64,000 nucleotides of DNA from Competibacter_A sp037045535 (GTDB taxonomy: Bacteria > Pseudomonadota > Gammaproteobacteria > Competibacterales > Competibacteraceae). The translations under genes and the position numbers were made by a program. The stretch is from assembly GCA_037045535.1 (NCBI GenBank), contig JBAOHI010000030.1, positions 248,001 through 312,000 on the forward strand, in the 5' to 3' direction. This document shows positions 37,196 through 52,823 of the stretch, piece by piece. The notes below the pieces were generated by a model. The model made no database searches and was not told where the DNA came from. It was given only the letters and a program-made list of their open reading frames with translations. Numbering within the stretch: position 1 is the stretch's first letter; each line of letters opens with the position of its first letter.

Positions 37196-39253
37196 ATGTC
37201 CAAGGTTCCCGACCTCACCCTGGTGCGCAACATCGGCATCGCTGCCCACGTCGATGCCGGTAAAACGACTCTGACCGAGCGGATGCTGTATTACGCCGGT
37301 GCTTCGCACAAAATCGGCGAGGTCCACGAGGGGGCGGCCCACATGGACTACATGGTCGAGGAACAGGAGCACGGCATCACGATCACCGCCGCCGTGACCA
37401 GGCTGCCTTGGCGCGAGCATGTGATCCAGCTGATCGATACGCCCGGCCATGTCGATTTTACCATCGAAGTCGAGCGCTCGATGCGGGTGTTGGACGGTTG
37501 CGTGATCGTGTTGGATGGCGTGCGCGGCGTGGAGCCGCAGACAGAGACGGTCTGGCGGCAACGCACCCGGTTTCGATTGCCGAGTTTATTCTTCGTCAAC
37601 AAGCTGGATCGGCCCGGCGCCGATTTCGAGCATGCGTTGGTGACCGTGCGTGAGCGGCTCGCTGTCGAACCGGTGGCGGTAACAGTGCCGCTGTCGGACT
37701 ACGACGGCACGGTCGTTCACCTGATCGACAAAACCCGCTTGCGTTTCGGCGGCGAGCGGGGCGAGCAAGTCGAAATCGTGCCTTGCGATGAGGCGATCTG
37801 GGAAGCGGTGCGTCCCTGGCGGGAAAGTTTGTTGCTGGCCGCGGCGGAGATGGACGATGCCTTGGCCGAGCAAGTGCTGACGGAAGAAGAACCCGAACCG
37901 GAAGCGGTCTGGACTGCCTTGCGCCAAGCCACGCTGGCCGGTAAAGCCTGCCCTTGTTTTGCCGGTAGCGCTTTGCGTAACCAGGGTGTGCAGCCGTTGT
38001 TGGATGGCGCGGTGAAGTTACTGCCATCTCCGAATGAACGGCCACCCAGCTTGGCGCACCGTTCCGACGGTGGCGAGGAATGGGTCGCGATGGAAGCGAG
38101 CGGGCCACTGGCGGCGCTGGCGTTCAAGGTGCAGATGTGGGAGGGCCGGCGCCACGTCTTTGCTCGCCTGTATCGGGGAACTTTGCAACCCGGCGACGAG
38201 GTGGTGATTCCGGGTCCGAACGGAACCTTGCGGCAGGAGCGAGTGGCACGCTTGTTCGAGGTGGACGCCAACCACAAGACCCGGCTGAACGAGGCCGCCG
38301 CCGGCCAGATCGTGCTGCTGGCTGGACTGCGCTGGGCAACCACCGGCGATACACTGTGTGCGCCAACGCATCCACTGTGGCTGGAGCGTATCGAGACCCG
38401 CGAACCGGTATTGGGGTTAGCCATCGAACCCCAATCCAGTTCCGATGAGGAAAAGCTGCTGGAGGCGCTGGACAAGCTACAGCAAGAAGATCCGACGTTG
38501 CGGGTGGAAGAAGATCGGGAAACCGGCCAGCGGGTGCTGCGCGGAATGGGTGAGTTGCACCTGCAAATTGCAGGCGAGCGGTTGCGGCGGGAATTCAACG
38601 TCAATATCCGGGTCGGCAACCCCGATGTGGTACTGCGGGAAACCGTGGCGCAAGCCGCCGAGGCCAGCGGCCTATTCCACCGGCAGATCGAGCAGCCAGA
38701 CGGTAAGAAGCTGGAGATGAAAGCCGGAGCGCGGGTGGCGGTAGAGCCGTTACCGCGAGGGGCGGGCACGGTGGTGATCGCCGATCCGTCCATTCGACCC
38801 GAGGGTTCGATGTTAAATCCGGCGCAACGGGACGCGCTGACGGGTGGCGCGGAAGACGCATTGGCGAGCGGTCCCGCCACCGGTTCGCCCTTGCAGGATT
38901 TGGCGGTTCGGGTGCTGGAGATCGAACTGTTCGGCGCGCTGTCCAGCCCGCAGGCGTTACGGGTGGTGGTCGCGGAAATGACCCGCAAGGCGGTCATTCG
39001 GGCAGGTGGTTTGGTCCTGCGACCGATCATGACCACCGAGGTGGTGGTGCCGGAAGGGGATGTTGGCACCGTCATGGGCGATTTGCAGGCGCGTCGGGCC
39101 GTGATCCGAGATACGTCAACCTTGGGCGAAATGACCATCATCCATTGCGATTGTGCCTTGGATCGGTTGTTGGGGTATATCACCGACCTGCGCGGCATGA
39201 CACGCGGGCGCGGCCAATTCACCATGAGCTTCGACCGATTTGATGTGGGCTGA
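37196..39253 (+). CDS. Elongation factor G-like GTPase
   Basis: Translational GTPase of the EF-G family, 685 residues. G1 AAHVDAGKTTLTERML, G2 GITITAAV, G3 DTPGHVDF and G4 NKLD are intact, as are domains II-V (LRGMGELHLQIAGERLRREF, PLPRGAG, ATGSPLQDL, RGRGQF tail). It is divergent from the ribosomal-operon EF-G (for example GITITAAVTRL and no str-operon neighbours), so it is probably an FusA2-type paralogue of unknown special role. The hybrid kinase gene starts 42 bases downstream. Confidence 0.88.
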   Translation: MSKVPDLTLVRNIGIAAHVDAGKTTLTERMLYYAGASHKIGEVHEGAAHMDYMVEEQEHGITITAAVTRLPWREHVIQLIDTPGHVDFTIEVERSMRVLDGCVIVLDGVRGVEPQTETVWRQRTRFRLPSLFFVNKLDRPGADFEHALVTVRERLAVEPVAVTVPLSDYDGTVVHLIDKTRLRFGGERGEQVEIVPCDEAIWEAVRPWRESLLLAAAEMDDALAEQVLTEEEPEPEAVWTALRQATLAGKACPCFAGSALRNQGVQPLLDGAVKLLPSPNERPPSLAHRSDGGEEWVAMEASGPLAALAFKVQMWEGRRHVFARLYRGTLQPGDEVVIPGPNGTLRQERVARLFEVDANHKTRLNEAAAGQIVLLAGLRWATTGDTLCAPTHPLWLERIETREPVLGLAIEPQSSSDEEKLLEALDKLQQEDPTLRVEEDRETGQRVLRGMGELHLQIAGERLRREFNVNIRVGNPDVVLRETVAQAAEASGLFHRQIEQPDGKKLEMKAGARVAVEPLPRGAGTVVIADPSIRPEGSMLNPAQRDALTGGAEDALASGPATGSPLQDLAVRVLEIELFGALSSPQALRVVVAEMTRKAVIRAGGLVLRPIMTTEVVVPEGDVGTVMGDLQARRAVIRDTSTLGEMTIIHCDCALDRLLGYITDLRGMTRGRGQFTMSFDRFDVG

Positions 39254-39295
39254 TCCGCCTTGTGGCAGGCTGCCCGGCGGCCGGTATTTTTGCAA

Positions 39296-44540
<5,245 letters not shown>

Positions 44541-44544
<4 letters not shown>

Positions 44545-45545
44545 GACGACAACAGACAACCGCCAGGGAGTCCCGCATCCTGCTGGTGGACGATGATCCA
44601 GGCACGATCCGGGTGCTGGCCGAGATCCTCAAGGGGACCGGCAAAGTACATTTCACTACCCGAGGCACCGATGCCCTGTCCTTGGCCCGCTCGGTCGCCC
44701 CGGACCTGATCCTGCTGGATTTGGAGATGCCAGACCGGCACGGCTTCGTGGTGTGCGAAGAGATCAAGAGTGATCCGGTACTGTCCGATGTGCCGGTCCT
44801 GTTTGTTACGGCTCACACGGACTTTGAGTCGGAGGCCCGTGCCTTGGAGGCAGGCGCCCTCGATTTCATCCATAAACCGCCGCATCCCCAGGTGGTGAAG
44901 GCGCGGGTCAGCAACTACTTAGCGCTCAAGCATCAAACCGATTTGTTGCGGACGCTCAGCTTGATCGATGGCCTAACCGGCATCGCCAACCGCAGAGCCT
45001 TCGACGAGGCAGTACATAACGAATGGTGGCGTGCCTGCCGGCATGAGTATCCCCTGTCACTGCTGATCTTCGATATCGACTACTTCAAGCACTACAACGA
45101 TACCTACGGCCACCAGGCAGGCGATGATTGCCTGCGTGCCGTAGCCGGCTGTCTTGCCGCCAAGCCCCGAAGGCCCGGCGACATCGTCGCCCGCTATGGC
45201 GGCGAAGAATTCGTGATGCTGTTGCCCGGCTGTCCGCTGGAGCATGCCGTGACGCTGGGTGAGACGGTTCGTGCCGCGATATCGGAGCTGGAGAGCGCTC
45301 ACGCAAACGCCAACATCGCGGAGCGGGTGACCGTGAGCGTCGGAGTGGCTGCAAGCCAGACCTTGTGCGAACATGCGGAAATCTGTTGGCGCAATCTCGG
45401 CCGATATCATGGCAATGTCACCTGTGGCTTGGTGCCTGCGAATCTTATAGGATTGGCCGACAAGGCTCTGTACCAGGCCAAGGAGGGCGGCAGAAACCGA
45501 GTCGAGACAATCGATATCGGAACGGGTTCAAGTGTGGCAAGGTGA
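44541..45545 (+). CDS. Response regulator with GGDEF output (diguanylate cyclase)
   Basis: Likely output partner of the preceding hybrid kinase. 334 residues: an N-terminal receiver (LLVDDDPGT, phospho-Asp in LLDLEMPDRHG, Thr in VTAHT, Lys in HKPPHP) and a C-terminal GGDEF domain with intact RYGGEEF active-site motif and IDGLTGIANRRAF start. No clear RxxD inhibitory site occurs before GGEEF (RPGDIVARYGGEEF does give R-x-x-D, so inhibition is possible). ATGA overlap with the kinase indicates translational coupling. Confidence 0.92.
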
Positions 45546-45593
45546 GCCATCCCGGGTTTGTCGGGGGTTCCGACTCTCGAGAAGATGGAGCTA

Positions 45594-45655
45594 TGAACAA
45601 AACGGTGAAATTTTCACCGGAAGTCCGGGAACGGGCGGTGTGGATGGTAATGGAG
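45594..45655 (+). pseudogene. IS3-family transposase orfA remnant
   Basis: MNKTVKFSPEVRERAVWMVME is the characteristic start of IS3-family OrfA proteins. After about 21 residues the similarity ends and the frame runs into unrelated sequence upstream of the glycosyltransferase. No orfB or inverted repeats remain, so this is a truncated relic. Confidence 0.7.
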
Positions 45656-45719
45656 CCAGTGGGTTATGGACCCCTGGCAGAGGCCCAAATTTCCAAATCC
45701 GATCGGATGCACGTTGATC

Positions 45720-47915
45720 ATGTCGGTGCTCGCGGCTATTAGGCAATGGATCGCCTGTATCCAGCAACGTGAAATCGGTGGCCATTGGAAGATCGCCGCC
45801 CCGCTGCAAAAGCTGGTCTCGGTTGGCCCAATGCTGGTGGCGCGAGGCCGGCGCTGGCGCCATGATGTCTCTATTGGCGCGGAGATACTGAGTCGAGAAG
45901 GTCCGCTGCGCTTGTTACAGCGGATCCGTCATAAGCTGCGCTCCCCTTACCGTTATGCAGTGGCCGGTCCGGTCCGTTATGGCGTTTCCGCGTGTTGGAG
46001 ACCACTGGCGTTCCCCAAGCACGAATCGCCCCTGGTCTCCATTGTGATCCCGGTCCACAACAAGCATCTTTATACATTTACCTGCCTGCAATCCCTGCAT
46101 GAAACCGTGGCGTTGGCGTCTTGCGAAATCATCGTTGTCGATGATGGGTCCGACGACGAAACACCGCGCATGTTGGAGGCTATGCAGGGAGTGCGCGTGG
46201 TGCGCAACACGGGGGAACGCGGTTTTATTCACGCGTGTAATTTGGGCGCCAGCGTGGCCGGCGGTCGATACTTGGTTTTTCTTAATAACGATACGATCGC
46301 CTTGCCGGGATGGCTGGAAGCGTTGCTCGAAGTGTTTAACCGCTACCCCGATGCTGGTTTGGTGGGCGCTTGTCTCCTTTATCCAGACGGGCGATTGCAG
46401 GAGGCGGGAGGCATCGTCTGGCGAGACGGTTCAGCCTGGAACTATGGGCGCTTCGATAATCCCGAAAAGCCACAGTACAACTACGTGCGCGAGGTCGATT
46501 ACTGTTCGGGCGCTTGCATCGGTCTGCCGCGTTTCCTGTTCGAGAAGCTGGGCGGTTTCGATTTGGAGTTTGCGCCTGCTTATTACGAAGACACCGATTT
46601 GGCAATGCATGTGCGCCAGGCCGGTTATCGGGTTTTCTACCAGCCGGCGCTGCGGATTGTCCACTTCGAGGGAATCTCCTCGGGCACTGATATTGCCGGC
46701 GCCGGTGTCAAGCGCTTTCAACTGGTCAATCGGGCGAAGTTTGCCCAGCGTTGGCGCCCGATGCTGGATGAGCATCGCTCGAATGGCATCGATCCCGATC
46801 TCGAAAAGGACCGGGGAGTTGCACGGCGCATTTTAGTAATTGACCAGTATATGCTGGCTCCTGACCGCGATTCAGGTTCGCAACGGATGTTTCGTTGCCT
46901 GGAGCTATTGCGATCCTTAAATAACAAAGTCACGTTTGTCGCGGCTAATCTGGAGTATCGCGCTCCGTATGGGCAGGCGTTACAGCAGCATGGCGTGGAG
47001 GTGCTCTATAGCCCGTTCATCGAGACGATCGAGCGACATTTGCTGGAGTGCGGTCGTTATTACGATGCGGTGTTGATCAGCCGCGCTGATAATGCGGAGC
47101 GGTTCATTCCACTGGTGCGTCGTCATGCATCACAGGCACGGGTCGTTTTTGATACCGTCGATTTGCACTTCTTGCGCGAACAGCGGTTGGCGGCGCTGAA
47201 AAATTCCGCAACATTGGCTGCTGCGGCCGCCCGGCGTAAGACGCAGGAACTCGGTTTGATGCGTGCGGCCGATGTCACCTTAGTGGTGAGTGTCGCCGAA
47301 CGCCAGCTGCTGCAGGCGGAGCTACCCGAGGCGCGGATCGAGGTTGTCTCCAATATCCATGATGTGCGTGAGCGTCGGGTCGGTTTCGCGGATCGAGCGG
47401 GCATTATTTTTATTGGCAGCTTCAATCACCCGCCTAATATCGACGCTATGCAATTCTATGCCTGCGACATTTTGCCACGGTTACGCGTCGTGCTGCCTGG
47501 CGTGACGACCGCTGTCATCGGCGCGGATCCACCGGCAGTGCTCACCGATCTGTCCGCGACCGATTTGGTTTTTTTAGGCCAGGTTTCCGATCTGGATCGT
47601 TGCTTTGATCGTTGTCGGTTATCCGTCGCCCCATTGCGCTATGGCGCGGGCGTCAAGGGTAAAATCAATACCAGCATGGCCTATGGTGTCCCAGTGGTCG
47701 CCACCCCGGTCGCGGTCGAGGGCATGAATCTTTGTTCGGGTGCGGACGTACTGGTTGCCGAGAGCGCCGAGGATTTCGCAGCGGCCATCGTTCGTCTCTA
47801 CAACGATGTCGAGCTGTGGGAAAAACTGTCCCACGGCGGGCAGTTGAATATCGAGCGTTATTTTGCTCCGCAAGTAGTCCAGGCGGCGCTGGTTCGAGCG
47901 TTGGGATTAGGGTAG
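45720..47915 (+). CDS. Two-domain glycosyltransferase (GT2 plus GT4-like)
   Basis: Likely surface polysaccharide glycosyltransferase. The first half is GT-A fold family 2: VSIVIPVHNKHLYTFTCLQSL, VDDGSDDETPR, FLNNDTIALPGW and YYEDTDLAMHVRQAGYRVFY. The second half is GT-B-like: GSFNHPPNIDAMQFY, FLGQVSDLDRCFDRCRLSVAPLRYGAGVKGKI and YGVPVVATPVAVEGM. ATG 45720 gives about 731 residues; a further in-frame start at 45666 is possible but falls near IS debris. Its N-terminus may have been trimmed by the neighbouring IS3 event. The end overlaps cobB by 9 bases. Confidence 0.85.
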   Translation: MSVLAAIRQWIACIQQREIGGHWKIAAPLQKLVSVGPMLVARGRRWRHDVSIGAEILSREGPLRLLQRIRHKLRSPYRYAVAGPVRYGVSACWRPLAFPKHESPLVSIVIPVHNKHLYTFTCLQSLHETVALASCEIIVVDDGSDDETPRMLEAMQGVRVVRNTGERGFIHACNLGASVAGGRYLVFLNNDTIALPGWLEALLEVFNRYPDAGLVGACLLYPDGRLQEAGGIVWRDGSAWNYGRFDNPEKPQYNYVREVDYCSGACIGLPRFLFEKLGGFDLEFAPAYYEDTDLAMHVRQAGYRVFYQPALRIVHFEGISSGTDIAGAGVKRFQLVNRAKFAQRWRPMLDEHRSNGIDPDLEKDRGVARRILVIDQYMLAPDRDSGSQRMFRCLELLRSLNNKVTFVAANLEYRAPYGQALQQHGVEVLYSPFIETIERHLLECGRYYDAVLISRADNAERFIPLVRRHASQARVVFDTVDLHFLREQRLAALKNSATLAAAAARRKTQELGLMRAADVTLVVSVAERQLLQAELPEARIEVVSNIHDVRERRVGFADRAGIIFIGSFNHPPNIDAMQFYACDILPRLRVVLPGVTTAVIGADPPAVLTDLSATDLVFLGQVSDLDRCFDRCRLSVAPLRYGAGVKGKINTSMAYGVPVVATPVAVEGMNLCSGADVLVAESAEDFAAAIVRLYNDVELWEKLSHGGQLNIERYFAPQVVQAALVRALGLG

Positions 47916-49196
47916 AAACAACCGCGCAGTGGCCGCTGGATTGCCGGCGAAATACAGATGCAGATATGAAGCTGTCAATCGCCCGGCCCGATAGACAGCC
48001 TCGCCTGACCTGCCATCGCGCTGGCGGCGACCGTGCGCCAGCGGTTCGAGCGGTGTTTCCAGTCGGGAGTGATGGAAGGTGTGCCCGCGTAACTCGCCTT
48101 CCGGCAGCTCCACCGCCTGCATGCCCAAGCCGGCTAGCTTTGATTGCAAGGCTGCGTGACCGGGCAGCAAACCCAGCATCGGCGCACGGTGACCTTCCTT
48201 GTCGGCCAGCGACTCGACGGTATAAAGCAATCCACCGCATTCGGCGTACAGCGGTTTGCCGGCTTGGTGATGCCGCCGCAACGACTCGCGCATGGACGCA
48301 TTGTTCGCCAGCGCGTCGAGATGCAGTTCCGGATAGCCGCCGGGGAGATAAATGCTATCCACCATCGGTAATTCCGTGTCCGCCAAGGGCGAGAAAAACG
48401 CCAGTTCCGCGCCCAATGCCCGCAAAGTATCCAAATTCGCTGGATACAAAAAAGCGAATGCCGTGTCGCGGGCGATACCGATCCGTACCCCTTTGAGCAA
48501 TTGCGCCGGTGGTTCGAGGGTTGTGCCGGGAAAAGAAACCGGGGGCGGCAATTTCGCCAGTTCGGTGCGCGCGACTCGCGCGGCGATACTCTCCAGCCGG
48601 GTTTCCAGATCGACAATCTCGGCCGCTTGTACCAATCCTAAATGGCGATCGGGCAGGGCTATTTCGCCATCGCGTGGTAGCCAGCCGAAATAGCGCAAAT
48701 CCGGTGGCAGGCTTTCGGCGAGTAGATCGGCGTGACCCGGTCCCGCGACTCGGTTGGCCAGCACACCGGCGAACGGCAGGCCAGGGCGATAGTGCGCCAG
48801 CCCGTAAGCGACAGCGCCGAAAGTTTGCGCCATGGCGTGCGCGTTGATCAGCGCCAGTACCGGCACGCCGAATAGAGCGGCGAGGTCGGCGCTGGACGGT
48901 GTGCCGTCGAACAGGCCCATGACACCTTCGATCAGGATCAAATCGGCTTCCTGGGCGGCTTGATACAGCAACGCCTGACTGTCGCGTTCGCCGACCATCC
49001 ATAAATCCAGTTGATAGACGGGCTGGCCAGAGGCTCGTTCCAAAATCATCGGATCGAGAAAATCCGGGCCGGTTTTGAACACCCGTACTTTACGGCCCTG
49101 ATTACGGTGGTAACGGGCAAGGCCGGCAGTGACGGTGGTTTTGCCTTGGCCGGAGGCCGGGGCGCTGAGCAGTAGAGCAGGGCAGGTGGCGGGCAT
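47907..49196 (-). CDS. cobB: Cobyrinate a,c-diamide synthase
   Basis: Glutamine-dependent amidation of cobyrinate side chains a and c (CobB/CbiA). About 429 residues: N-terminal ATP-binding LLLSAPASGQGKTTVTAGLARY and VEGVMGLFDG, and C-terminal class-I amidotransferase with YLPGGYPELH, the nucleophile in YAECGGLLY and a late HTFHHS. MPATCPALL at 49196 is preferred to a start 12 codons upstream. A Fur-like box lies in the upstream region shared with the DUF2061 gene. Confidence 0.93.
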   Translation of the reverse strand: MPATCPALLLSAPASGQGKTTVTAGLARYHRNQGRKVRVFKTGPDFLDPMILERASGQPVYQLDLWMVGERDSQALLYQAAQEADLILIEGVMGLFDGTPSSADLAALFGVPVLALINAHAMAQTFGAVAYGLAHYRPGLPFAGVLANRVAGPGHADLLAESLPPDLRYFGWLPRDGEIALPDRHLGLVQAAEIVDLETRLESIAARVARTELAKLPPPVSFPGTTLEPPAQLLKGVRIGIARDTAFAFLYPANLDTLRALGAELAFFSPLADTELPMVDSIYLPGGYPELHLDALANNASMRESLRRHHQAGKPLYAECGGLLYTVESLADKEGHRAPMLGLLPGHAALQSKLAGLGMQAVELPEGELRGHTFHHSRLETPLEPLAHGRRQRDGRSGEAVYRAGRLTASYLHLYFAGNPAATARLFLP

Positions 49197-49274
49197 GACG
49201 ATTTCGGCGGGCGAGAAGGAGACGATAGCCAATTCAAATTGTGTTGATAAGAAAAATCAACTTTTTCTATTAAC

Positions 49275-49293
49275 GAGAATAATTATCATTTTG
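49275..49293. promoter_or_regulatory. Fur-like box
   Basis: GAGAATAATTATCATTTTG matches the 19-bp Fur consensus GATAATGATAATCATTATC at 14 positions. It lies 34 bases before the DUF2061 start and about 79 bases before the cobB start, suited to controlling either or both. Confidence 0.55.
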
Positions 49294-49326
49294 AGTAACG
49301 CAACGGAATTTTCAGGAGTCATCGCC

Positions 49327-49533
49327 ATGATCAAAACCTTCAGCTTTGCCTTAGTGCATATCACTGTCGCTTTCAGCGTCGTATACGCGATGACCGGCAG
49401 TATGCTGGCCGGTGGTTTGGTAGTTTTGGTGGAGCCTGCCTGCAACACCGTGGCCTATCACTTCCATGAAAAAGTGTGGGCCTTCATCCGGCAGCGGCAA
49501 CAGAAGATAGCGAGCCATTCAGTTTTCGCATGA
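49327..49533 (+). CDS. DUF2061 small membrane protein
   Basis: 68 residues with two hydrophobic helices (FALVHITVAFSVVYAMTG and LAGGLVVLVEPACNTVAYHFHEKVWAFI). The ending VEPACNTVAYHFHEKVW is the conserved signature of the DUF2061 family, function unknown. The ATG at 49327 follows GGAG by about 9 bases; open codons upstream lie within the regulatory region. A Fur-like box suggests iron-responsive expression. Confidence 0.88.
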   Translation: MIKTFSFALVHITVAFSVVYAMTGSMLAGGLVVLVEPACNTVAYHFHEKVWAFIRQRQQKIASHSVFA

Positions 49534-49567
49534 GTTGGCGTAAGTCCAACGGAACGATGTTGGAGGA

Positions 49568-50062
49568 TCAGTCGTTTTCTTCGGCGATCCTCCACACGCG
49601 CCACACCGCCCAAGCCATCAGAACCACGGCGCCAAATCGTACCAGCGATGCGAGCGCGATATCCTGATTCAGTAGACCCCACCGGCTCAGGATTTCGGTC
49701 CAGTCGTGGAAATCTTCCGGGTTCAGCCCGCCGACCAACGGTAACTGATGGGCGCGAGCGTCGGCCATGTAGCGCGCGATGTTTAGCAGGTTTTCCCCGA
49801 TCCATACTAGACAAACGTAGAATCCGTATCGCTGTTCCCGGCGATAGCATTCCCAGACGCAGGCAGCGGGAATCAGCAGTTGCATGAGAGTGCCGCCGTA
49901 CACCATCAAGCGGCTGGAGAATATTCCAAAGATAGGGTGGCCGGCTTCGTGAAATGCCAAGTTGGCGTTATCGAGAATCGGCACCCAGCCCCACGTCACA
50001 TGACAAAGCAAAAGCAATCCGACGGCGGCAGCGAGCAGGATGGGCGGGAGCTTGTTGGACAT
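49568..50062 (-). CDS. Polytopic membrane protein with HEAGH motif, possibly M50-like peptidase
   Basis: About 164 residues with four to five hydrophobic helices. NLAFHEAGHPIFG provides an HExxH zinc-type motif, followed by YGGTLMQLLIP, similar to short M50-like membrane proteins. The usual third ligand motif of site-2 proteases (N/LDG) is not obvious, so peptidase activity is uncertain. ATG 50062 (MSNKLPPILLAAAVGLLLL) is preferred over a start 26 codons upstream. Convergent with the DUF2061 gene. Confidence 0.65.
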   Translation of the reverse strand: MSNKLPPILLAAAVGLLLLCHVTWGWVPILDNANLAFHEAGHPIFGIFSSRLMVYGGTLMQLLIPAACVWECYRREQRYGFYVCLVWIGENLLNIARYMADARAHQLPLVGGLNPEDFHDWTEILSRWGLLNQDIALASLVRFGAVVLMAWAVWRVWRIAEEND

Positions 50063-50156
50063 GGGCCGGACGATTCCGGTGGCGGAGAGGTTAAAAATCG
50101 AGCAGGCCCCATCTTCGTTGGACGGCGAGCCTCTTGTCAAATGGCCCGCCGTCTCC

Positions 50157-50913
50157 TTACACCGTTAGGTATTGCCTGACCAAGCCATCGTTCAGGTCGG
50201 CCATCGCGCCCGTCGCAACTGCCCGTCCCTTGTCCACGATGCAAAACCGCTGCGCGACCCAACGGGCGAACGGCAATTTCTGCTCCACCAGCAGCACCGT
50301 CATACCTTGCTCCTGGTTCAAACGCTGAACCGCGGTGCCGATTTCCTGGACGATGGCAGCCTGCGCGCGGACTTGGTCGATCTGCTCCTGATTCAGCCGA
50401 CGGATAACCCGGCCGATTTCCCGGACCACGTTGGGTTGGATGCCTTCGGTGGGTTCGTCGAGAATCAGCAGGCGTGGTTCCAGCACCAAGGCACGGCCGA
50501 TGGCCAACTGTTGTTGCTGGCCGCCGGATAGATCGCCGCCCCGCCGTTTGAGCATGGTTTTCAGCACCGGAAATAACTCGAAGATCAATTCCGGTATTTG
50601 GCGTGGTCGGCGCGGATTGGCCGCCAGGCCGATTCTCAGGTTTTCCTCGACCGTCAGCAGTGGGAAAATTTGGCGGCCTTGCGGCACGTAGCCGATGCCC
50701 AGCGGGGCGCGCCGTTCCGCCGGCAGGCGGTTTAGCTCCGCGTCGGCGAAGGCGATCCGGCCGGAGCGGATCGGCAGCAGTCCCATGATGCATTTCAACA
50801 AGGTGGTCTTGCCGACGCCGTTGCGGCCCATCAGGCTGATGACCGCGCCTTCCGGCACTTCCAGCCCGAGATCCCACAGCGTGTGGGATTCGCCGTAATA
50901 CTGGTTCAGCCCT

Positions 50914-50927
<14 letters not shown>
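50157..50927 (-). CDS. urtE: Urea ABC transporter ATP-binding subunit UrtE
   Basis: ATPase subunit of the high-affinity urea importer. Walker A GRNGVGKTT, Q-loop YVPQGRQIFP, signature LSGGQQQQ, Walker B LLILDEPTEGIQPNVV and H-switch in the VEQK region are recognisable. At 256 residues it is about 25 longer than typical UrtE: residues 169-182 (REIGRVIRRLNQEQ) are echoed by 194-207 (QEIGTAVQRLNQEQ), an insertion between Walker B and the switch strand. ATG 50927 overlaps the end of urtD by 14 bases. Confidence 0.94.
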
Positions 50928-51731
<804 letters not shown>

Positions 51732-51735
<4 letters not shown>

Positions 51736-52820
51736 GTTGCTGTCTCCCGCCGCCGCAACAAACCGATCAAGCCGTAGGGCAGCAGCAGGGTGACCGCTAC
51801 GAACAGCCCGCCTAAGGCGAACAACCAGACTTCCGGCAGCGCCCCGGTCAACCAGCTCTTGGCGTAATTCACCAGTACCGCACCGACTACCGCGCCGACC
51901 AGGGTGCCACGCCCGCCGACCGCCACCCAGATCACCGCTTCGATGGAGTTCAATGGGGCGAATTCGCCGGGGTTAATGATGCCGACTTGCGGCACGTAGA
52001 GCGCCCCGGCCAAGCCTGCCAGCATCGCGGAAATGGTGAAGACCAGCGCCTTGACCCGCTCCACCCGATAACCGAGGAAGCGGGCACGATCTTCCGAGTC
52101 GCGGATCGCCACCAGCACCCGCCCCAGGCGGGTGGAGACCAACCAGCGGCAAGCGAGATAACCTCCCGCCAGCGCGAGTGCGGACAGCACGAACAACACG
52201 ATGCGGGTGCCATCGGCATGCAGGGGAAAGCCGAGCACATCCTTGAAGTCGGTCAAGCCGTTGTTGCCGCCAAAGCCCATCTCGTTGCGGAAAAAGGCCA
52301 GCATCAGCGCGTAGGTCAGCGCTTGGGTGATGATGGACAGATAGACGCCCGAAACCCGCGAGCGGAAGGCGAACCAACCGAACACGAAGGCCAGCAAGCC
52401 GGGCACGACCAGCACCATCAGCGCCGCAAACCAGAACATATCAAAACCGTGCCAGTACCAGGGCAGTTCCTTCCAGTTCAGGAACACCATGAAGTCGGGC
52501 AGCACCGGATCGCCGTAGACCCCGCGCGTGCCGATCTGGCGCATCAGATACATGCCGAAGCAGTAGCCGCCAAGCGCGAAAAAGGCCGCATGCCCCAGGC
52601 TAAGGATGCCCATGTAGCCCCATACCAAATCCACCGCCACCGCCAGCAGCGCGTAGCAGAGGTACTTGCCGATCAGCGTGACGGTGTAGGCGGTCAAGTG
52701 CAGCGGGTTATCGGGCGGTACCAGCAGATTGAGTACCGGCACGCCGACGCCGATGATCACCAGCACGGCGAGCAACACCAGCCCGGCGCGGTCGGAGAGT
52801 AGCCAGCGAGGTAATGGCAT
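51732..52820 (-). CDS. urtC: Urea ABC transporter permease UrtC
   Basis: Branched-chain-type inner-membrane permease (LivM-like), 362 residues with about ten helices. Typical stretches are GYMGILSLGHAAFFALGGYCFGMYLM near the N-terminus and RVKALVFTISAMLAGLAGALYVPQVGIINPGEF in the second half, with EAVIWVAVGGRGTLVGAVVGA. It follows urtB by 3 bases. Confidence 0.95.
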
Positions 52821-52823
52821 CGT

